Source: Heterobilharzia americana (lineage: Eukaryota; Platyhelminthes; Trematoda; Strigeidida; Schistosomatidae). Taken from it: a stretch of DNA of 64,000 nt. The translations under genes were made by a program, and so were the position numbers. The notes below the pieces were generated by a model. That model ran no database searches. It had not been told where the DNA came from and was given only the letters and a program-made list of their open reading frames with translations. Within the stretch, counting starts at the first letter, position 1. The number at the start of each line of letters is the position of its first letter. The stretch covers positions 86,326,820 through 86,390,819 of the forward strand of contig OX104129.1 in the NCBI GenBank assembly GCA_944470555.2, given 5' to 3'. This document shows positions 56,701 to 64,000 of this stretch, piece by piece.

Positions 56701-57379
56701 TGTGAGGGTGAAAACAGTGGACGTATTTATTATGAGGGAGGAGTATAAAATATATCAGAAGAATAGTGTTGTATAACAGAGAAGTACGGTAACTACTGAA
56801 TTTATATCTATACACATACAAAACATTATGAAGCAGATTTCATATTTCCAGCTCGTTTTATTCCTTGCAAGGCTCTGACGTCTGAGATTTTGATGATTTT
56901 CCATTTTTACAATTATTCCTACAAACCAAACTTACTGTTATTTGTGAATGTGTTGCTTTACTGTTTTTCTTCATTTATTTTTCACCACTGTGAATTTATA
57001 ATTCATCCCTGTGTCAGAGTATTCTTTGAACGATAATGAATGAAACACAGCAATGGTACCCATATCTGGCATCCTGACTGAACATCATAGGAATGGTGTA
57101 AACTTTATGCCCGCAAATAGGCGGTGCCCACTTTAAAATTCAAACTGATTTTTTAAAGAAATTGTTAAGTTTCACTTTAAACTGAGGTCAGAATTATTCT
57201 GTCAAACCTTCCAATTCAATAATTTTGACTAAAGGTCAACTACAATGTATGGTGTATAGTTAGTTTACAGGCTGATGAAGCCTGTAGACATCGATAATGA
57301 CTGATTCCAGTTTCTTTTCACTTTGAAACGTGCAAATGTTGACGTCTCTTATGCATCTCGAAATATAAGAATTTTGTCT
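56701..57379. other. no recognised gene
   Basis: Presumably transporter intron upstream of the TM8 exon. No earlier transporter exon is visible here. Confidence 0.4.
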
Positions 57380-57892
57380 TTGGCGTCATTTTATTCAATT
57401 CTCGGCTGTTTATGTGTTTTCTGTCATTAGCTGTCGTTTGACTCTACTCTCAGATAAGAACAACGACAGCTTGTGCATAGAGGGTAGACAGCATGAGATG
57501 AGATCTTTCTATAAGCCTGAAAGTATCCTTACCAACCCTGGACTAGATGGTATGAAAACACTTGAGCACCGAGTTAGTATGACTCATCGCGTTTGAAAGG
57601 CCTTAAAACGAAACAGCCATCCGGAAAAGCTACTAAAAACGGTAGAAAAAAGACATGGAAAGATCAAGCACTACAGCACTTCCGTATCGGTCATCCAAAC
57701 CAAAGAGGATAAGAAATACGTTAACAGCTACGACATAAGAGAATTCATAAGGTGACTAAAACATTACACTCACATCTATGTAAATTAAAAGATCCAAATG
57801 CATACCTGGAGCAGCAGAAGTGTATTTATAAGGTAGACTTTGCAGTGAACCCGGTGCCATATAATAATTTCTTAATTCATTTCAGTGAAACC
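57380..57892 (+). mobile_element. PLE linker/GIY-YIG fragment cut by composite copy 2
   Basis: Plus-strand pieces include 'SVIQTKEDKKYVNSYDIREF' and 'CIYKVDFAVNP' (in shifted frames). They correspond to the linker and Cys motif before a GIY-YIG domain and are homologous to 63190-63380. The homology ends at 57892, where the RTE 5' end of composite copy 2 begins. Confidence 0.6.
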
Positions 57893-60820
57893 TCGCCTGG
57901 TTAAATAGTCCACTAGTTACTAGCCGGTCGCAAGCCCCCACAAACAGGGAAATTGGACACACGGCTAGCAACTCCACCCCGTAAAACAAATATAACCACT
58001 AAACAAACTTCAAAGCACAAACAAAATATAAATAATAAAAACAAAATCATTCCTCGCTGCAATCGGAGAGGCGAAATGACGCCAGTTGGTGAAAGCCTTC
58101 GGGAAGCCAATTGGCCGGGCCGATGTGTCTTCTCTCCTCTCGATGAAAGCGAAAGTGTGGATGGAGACATGGAATGTCCACACTATGTTTGAATCTACCA
58201 AGGCTGCCCAGATGGCAAGAGAGATGAGAAGGTATCACATTGAAGTGCTTAGAATTTGCGAAAGCAGATGGAATGGGAGTGGACTCTCCAAACTGTCAAC
58301 TGGAGAATCAATAATCTTCTCCAATATTGTCACTCAGACGACAACCAATAGCACACTGAGTTTTCCAGTGGCTATCATGATGTCCGCAAGCGCATCGAAG
58401 GCTCTCTCTCTCTAATATGGTGGGAAACAATCTCCTCCAAGATCAGGGTCATGACAGCAAGGTTCAACTGAGAAGGAAGGAAGGAAGGTCACAATCATTC
58501 AATGCTACACCGCGCACCTACAAATAATGCAGAGCAAGAGAAGAAGGAGGGATTCCATAGACAACTGCAATCAACACTGGAGAAGACCCCGAACCAGTTG
58601 GCGATTTCAAAATTCTACTGGGTGGGGTGACATGAATGCCAAACTGGGAGGGGGTAACACTGGAAGAGGAATAACCATGTGCCGAGAAGCGCTCGGTGAG
58701 GTGATGAGCGAGAATGGAGAATTGTTTGTAGACATCTACGCATTCAATGATTTGTTGATTGGAGGCAGTGTGTTTAAGCACAAGGATATACACAAAGGGA
58801 AAGGGATTTCAGCGAATTGACACACCATACAAAAACCAGATCGAATTTATCTCAATGTGAAGAAAGTGGAGACGCAGCCTAATTGACACAACGTCAAGAG
58901 GAGGAGCAGATGTAGGTTCACTCAACTGACTATCCAATGCAAGGAACCTTCCAAATCAAGTTAAAACCTTCAAGAAAGCTGGTGATAGACCACAGTTCGA
59001 GTACAATAGCCAGAACAGAAAGTGAAGGACGAAACTAGGAAGGAAATCTTCACGGCAGCCAGCCTTCAAGACAAAATGGGAGATATCGAGCAGCATCCCT
59101 GAAGAAACCTGTATGGAAGAAGACTGGAGGTCTTTGAAAGAGGTGCGGAAAGAAACCTGCACAACCGTATAAGGGAGGAAGAAGAAACAGACAAGACAAG
59201 ACAAGACAAGAGAAGACAATGAATGGATATCGATGAATACATGGAAGCTGATAGAGCGAGCATGGAGAGGAAGATGGTGATGATGGTGATGTTGATGGTG
59301 ATGGTGAAGCAGAAGATGAACCAGTGCAGTGCAAGGATGCACAACGACAAGGGGAACTGAGTGCAATGTATAAAACACTACACTGGACAAAGAAGTGAAG
59401 AAGAGTGCACGCAAAGAGAAAGGACACTTCAACGACACACTGGCAAGTGAAGCAGAACGCAGTGCAGGCTGCAGGTAGGAGAGACAGAGACCTGACAACA
59501 TTGTTTCAAATAACCAGGTTACTATCTGAGAGGGAAGAGATCAACACAGATGAAATCAATGAAAGATGATGGAGGAAATATAATTACCAAAGAAGAGAAA
59601 GAAAGGGAACGATGGGCTGACTGCTTCAAGAAACTCTTCAATCCACCACGATCACCACCTGCACTTCGTCCAAAAATACCACCTGCAGCCCAGACACAGA
59701 ACTACAAGTGAACATGAATCCTCCGACAAAAGTGGAAGTCCTGAATGCAACGCCAACAAGCTACTGAAATGCACTAAAGCAGGTGGACCAGATGGAATCC
59801 CACCAGATTCACTGAGAACAGACGCAGAGACAACAGCGGACATGCTCACACCACACCACTATTGCAGAAGGTGTGGAAGGAAGGGAAGGTACCTGCTGGT
59901 GGATTGGAAGTAGGGCTACCCTGTCAAACTGCCGAAGAAGGGAGACCTCAATGTTTGCATGAACTGGTGAGGAATCACTCTCCTGTCCACCTCAAGCATA
60001 ATATTATTCCACATCATCCTGGAGAGACTAGAGGATACATCGGATTCAAAACTACGACCAGAACAGGCTGGCTGGCTGGCTGACTTCATCAAGTACAAAT
60101 CATTTGCGGACCAAAGTGCAACGCTGCGCTTCACATCATCATATAACAGAGTATAGAATGGCAGTCAACTCTACACCTTACCTCAACTTCATCGACTTTG
60201 AGAAGGCCTTTGACAACGTCGACCGACAAGTAATTTGGCAACTACCTCAACACTACGGAATACCACAAACCTTTATCAATCTCATTCAACAACTATATGA
60301 AGATGCCACATGGCAAGTAATTCACAATGGGAAGCTCAGTGATACTTTTGAAGTAGAGACGGGAAGGAGTGAAACAAGGCTGCCACCCACTGTCACCCAT
60401 GACATTCCTAATTGTCGTCGGCTGAATATGGCAACGAACAGTGAGGACAGAATAATAAGAATGAGCAACAAAGAACTGTGGCTGGCTGCCTGGCTGGCAA
60501 TGAAGAAACCAAGAAGATATCGGTGAACAAATATGCAGAAGAAAGTGTAAGTGTAGATGAATTGGGATAGGCATACACTGAGAAGGCTGACTGTGGACAT
60601 CATGTGACAGGACAGGCCAAGTACTCGAGTGGAACCTAGATGTGAAGCGACGAGTTGGGTGTTTGAGGTGACGGTGACATGGAGGAGATGTTGCGAGGAG
60701 GAAATGAGAGGTTGTGGGCTGTCGTGAAGCCAGGTTGCAAAGATTTCAGAGAACAGAGCATATTGGAGACGTGCTACTGAAGCCTTATATTCCATCAGGT
60801 ACCCAAGAGACAAATAATAA
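57893..60820 (+). pseudogene. RTE endonuclease/RT body of composite copy 2 (broken, deleted)
   Basis: Endonuclease pieces are at 57953-58192, 58086-58415 ('METWNVHTMFESTKAAQ', 'ICESRWNGSGLSK') and 58527-58820 ('GDMNAKLGGGNTGRG'). An RT piece is at 60104-60526 with 'LNFIDFEKAFDNVDRQ'. The sequence then jumps from '..acagtgagga' to '..cagaataataag' near 60447, omitting what copy 1 holds at about 35012-35582, including the FADD catalytic box. It cannot encode RT. Confidence 0.85.
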
Positions 60821-62660
60821 TCATCTTAGCGACGCATGCTTCATTGAGCCATGAAAATGTAGACAGAAATATATCATGTATATACTATTTTCATGTATCT
60901 TAAAATGTCGTATGAGAAAGACTAATTTAGTTACATTGGTCAGTTCACTGGAAGTTCACCTCATTCCTTAAGGTTCCAGTAGCCACACAGCAGCACAGAT
61001 ATAAAAGAAAAGGTTATAAATGCAATCCTAGTCAGCAGGGATTTAAGCTGTTTACTTCTGATTTGACTGCTTCCTATACTAATATTTGTAGCTGATATCT
61101 TTATACGTGTTTATTTATGCGTTTCATCAAGATGAGCTCTTAACTCAACACTTCAGAGGAAGTTGTATATAGTAATTAATTATCACCAAAATGAGAAATT
61201 AGCAGCTCACATGCACGTAACAATCAACAGAGTTGGCAAACATCTGGTTGTGGTGACGTTGTTGAAATATAGGAGCATTTTCCCTTGTTAATCATTACAG
61301 TGACTTGTTTGTAACTAAATATCTATCCTCGCCTCAAAAGATGGAGTTCTTCATGTGTACTGAATAGGGAAATCATCAAATTAAAGTATTTTCTGTGGGA
61401 AAATAAACCTAGTTGTGAATTTCTACCACTTCACAGTTGATAAATAAGGTCACTGTCATATAAAACACACAGAGGTCATGTATATTGCAGTTTAACTTGA
61501 ACGTAATTGATGAAGATTTATAACTTTTCAAAACAGCAAGTAAACACATTTCGTGATCCATATTGACGGTAGTCACAAAAGTTCTACTGATGGTTCGATT
61601 GTTTAATGAATAGTAGTATGCGCACACAACATTTTGTGTGAATGAGTTACTGCTAACAACGGAATATCAATACTTGCTTCACACTATAATAAAGACATAC
61701 TCAATATAAGAAATCTGAATAAAGCCATAGACCTTTCTGGACTACTTCGTAGAAAATGATTATTGACTGACTGAATTTAGGAAAAGACGACAGATTACAT
61801 AAGATTTCAAGGCAATTGTCTCAGGCTTCGTCAGAGGAGCACATCAGCTATTTGCTCAGAGGATGTTATAAAGGAAGAGTGAGCCACCATCCGTGATCTC
61901 CTCAGTAGGAATGGCTATCCAGACAAGTTTGTAACTAAGCACATGAATATTACGAGGGTTAAGACAACAATGCCAACACTTCCTAAGAAGCAAGTCTTCT
62001 TGAAACTGCAATTTAAGAGTAACATCGCCAGTGAGATCATCACACAACGCATAAAACGAGTCTTGCATAATGCATTCCCAGCAGCTAAATTATATCCCAT
62101 CTTCCACAACCACCCGATTCTAGGTGCAAGGAATAAAGACAAACTGCCTGATTCCGACACTTCATGTGCATTTATCAATTCAGCTGCTCCACTGGAGCTA
62201 GCTAGTTACGTTGGGTACAATCAGGTAGGTTCATCGTCGAATTTCTGAGCACCACCCATCACGCTTGAACAAGGGACAAATTAGAACTATAAAGAGCTCC
62301 ATACTTGCACACCTAGTTGACACGGGATATCAAGTAGATACTGGAAAAGCTTTCAAAATTATTCATCATATTCCAGTTGATTTACCACATGGATTATGCA
62401 CTCACTCATTTCACACACCAGAGGTGATCGTAAATCACCCAACCTTTGTATTCAAACGAAGTTTGTTCAACCACTTTCATTACCGTTGCCGTCAACATGA
62501 TGTAACTTCTAGGTTTACTTTGTACACCTCTTCCCCTTCTTGTTTCTATCAATATTCATGTTTCCAATTTTAGTAACTCTATTGATTATTTACATAATTA
62601 TTTCTGAAACATGACCACGTGATTGGTGATTTGATTAAATTGTAAACCTATGTGTTAGTG
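60821..62660 (+). other. transduced non-RTE segment of copy 2, with PLE GIY-YIG fragment
   Basis: Matches 32813-34640 inverted. The PLE end runs from about 61890 ('SRNGYPDKFVTKHMNITR') through 61943-62248 and 62265-62573 ('NKGQIRTIKSSILAHLVDTG'), with a frame break between them. The insert has the same content and order as in copy 1, so it was already attached to the RTE before both insertions. Confidence 0.8.
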
Positions 62661-62822
62661 TAGTGTGACATGGAGGAGATGGTGGGGGGTGGAAATGAGA
62701 TGTTGTGGGCTGTCATGGAGTCAGGTTGCAAAGATTTCAGAGAACAGAGCATATTGGAGACATGCTCCTGAAGCCTTATATTCAATTAGGAACCCAAGTG
62801 ACAAATAATAATAATATATTAG
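62661..62822 (+). mobile_element. RTE 3' end stub of composite copy 2
   Basis: Begins 'tgacatggaggagatggtgg', matching the last part of the RTE coding end, and finishes with 'aggaacccaagtgacaaata' and an AAT-type tail. Past the tail its flank differs from copy 1. Confidence 0.85.
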
Positions 62823-63149
62823 TGTAGAGGTCAAGATGAAGACCTAATTGAAAAGGAATATATTTCTTCTCTTAATCAGTCTTTTTCTAAATAATGAGAA
62901 GTTTTGGTTTTTATGTCTGGTAAATACAAGTTTCATACGGACATCTATGTATGCAGCTAATTAAGAAACAAGTTTATTCATTTTCATCGATAAAAATCGT
63001 AGTTTTAGTAAAATAGTTGACTGCGCACACATTTCAGCAACATATGAGTTGGGAGGATTACATTTCCCCTATATCATTCTTTTCTTTACTTACAAGCTTC
63101 TTTCAGTGCGAATTCCATTAAGATATCATCAGGAAAAAATTTGCATCAT

Positions 63150-63640
63150 TGTGAGATACGGAAAAACCAAGCCATAAAAATTGGATAAATACTATAATAC
63201 TTCCTTATCGAAAATCCACACCGGGAGAAATAAGACATATCTTTAACAGTTGCGTCATCAGGGTATTCTTTAAGATGATGAGTACACGACACACCTGTGT
63301 AAATTAAAAGGTCCGACTGCCCATTTGTAGCAACAGAACTGCATTTATAAGGCAGACTTTGTAGTGAATGCGACGCTACACACACTGGAGAGACATTACG
63401 TCAAATACTAACATGTCTAACCGAACACGGTCAAAGTTGTAAGTAACCACTTGAAAATTCCTATGATCTGGAAAAACTTAAAAAACACTGCCATCGTGGT
63501 TCATGCCTTATATTCAAGTCATAAAATATCATTCGAAAAGGCAAAAGTCCTGCAAATGCGTTTTCTTTCTCACAAAAAGAGGGTTATTAGAGAAGAACTG
63601 CAAGTCTTTTCGTACCCTTCTTAGGTCAGCAGAAAAGATG
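63150..63640 (+). mobile_element. Penelope-like element GIY-YIG fragment
   Basis: Homologous to 57660-57890 with the shared phrase 'catttataaggcagactttg' (63351-63370). It continues into residues like 'ADFVVNATLHTLERHYVKY', the beginning of a degenerate GIY-YIG domain. Frames are broken. The minus frame at 63146-63385 is its shadow. Confidence 0.5.
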
Positions 63641-64000
63641 AGTTAGACATCCCACAAATATGGTAAACATTAATGACGCGCATAGACAGTTGCAAACAAT
63701 ATACGAAGAGAAGGTAGAACACAACTTCATTTCACTGTATTTCAAGTGATTTATTCAGAATTTATTCTTGTTTGAATAGCTTCCGGTGTTATTTCGCTTA
63801 GTAGTCTTAACCACGTCAAAAAATATTGGTTGTATTGTCACAACTTATCTAATCCGATTACTTAATACTTTATTGATCTATTGTTTTCATCAGTTTTACG
63901 TTCTCACCACCTTCTGTACCAAAACTTGAATATTAACCTGAGAACTTAATGTCAGATTCATACTCTTGAAAAGAATCTTGTTAGCAAGATCGAAACGTTG
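63641..64000. other. no recognised gene
   Basis: AT-rich end of the window. No exon or repeat that I can support. Confidence 0.4.

Larger units (their letters stand above)
57893..62822 (+). mobile_element. composite RTE retrotransposon with 3'-transduced DNA, copy 2
   Basis: Inverted counterpart of 32640-38174: RTE from 'cctcgcctggttaa' (57893) to its tail near 60820, the transduced segment to about 62660, then the RTE 3' stub with a TAA tail to 62822. The frame at 57953-58192 is identical over 79 residues to 37872-38111. The flanks differ from those of copy 1, so this is not a simple long duplication. No clear target-site duplication is visible. Copy 2 lacks about 570 bp of RT near 60447. 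It lies antisense to the transporter. Confidence 0.85.

Noticed and set aside
56525..56776. 83-residue plus frame after a strong acceptor at 56524
   Set aside because: Most of it is the antisense of the transporter TM8 exon. No phase agrees with the exon at 54880-54955.
1..64000. CRISPR arrays, bacterial operons or a defence system
   Set aside because: No spaced direct repeats and no prokaryotic genes. The repeats are microsatellites and eukaryotic retroelements.

Overview
This window looks like genomic DNA from a blood fluke, most probably Schistosoma. It is AT-rich, its protein-coding sequence lies in short spliced exons, and it is full of repeats of kinds known from schistosomes: an RTE-clade (SR2-like) non-LTR retrotransposon, many Penelope-like element (PLE) remnants with GIY-YIG endonuclease tails, and tRNA-promoter short repeats carrying a hammerhead ribozyme of the S. 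mansoni SM-alpha type. The species cannot be fixed from the sequence alone. Nothing bacterial is present: no operons, no CRISPR, no rRNA.

The main host gene is the 3' half of an SLC6-family (sodium:neurotransmitter symporter-like) transporter on the minus strand. Six exons (56587-56699, 53246-53389, 49881-49980, 39895-40082, 29977-30153, 29744-29914) have canonical splice sites and compatible phases. They join into about 296 residues, from the EL4/TM8 region to the stop codon. The 5' exons are probably beyond the right edge. On the plus strand, two well-formed exons (38481-38611 and 54880-54955, phases 2 and 1, so they join exactly) and a weaker third (27368-27454) suggest a second, unidentified gene whose exons interleave with those of the transporter.

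The transporter introns are packed with mobile elements. 46352-49599 is a nearly complete RTE element (endonuclease, linker, reverse transcriptase, frames broken) with a perfect 14-bp target-site duplication. 32640-38174 (minus) and 57893-62822 (plus) are two copies, in opposite orientation, of one composite: an RTE copy, about 1.8 kb of downstream DNA containing a PLE endonuclease fragment, and a second RTE 3' end. Both copies begin at the RTE 5' end and finish at the second RTE tail, and the left one has a 9-bp duplication. This is the signature of a retrotransposed read-through (3' transduction) transcript. The two arms lie in introns on either side of four transporter exons.

Region by region: 1-256, RTE fragment; 442-1965, PLE (minus); 2-12.6 kb, mostly unrecognised, with two weak minus-strand exon candidates and one tRNA-like SINE head; 12.65-13.02 kb, SM-alpha-like hammerhead repeat; 13.36-14.72 kb, PLE copy; 14.9-15.25 kb, reverse-transcriptase remnant; 18.05 kb, tRNA-like gene; 18.2-20.2 kb, rearranged PLE pieces; 20.2-29.6 kb, mostly unrecognised, with a large ATAC microsatellite at 26.9-27.1 kb; 29.7-56.7 kb, transporter with nested elements; 57.4-63.6 kb, PLE pieces around the second composite arm.
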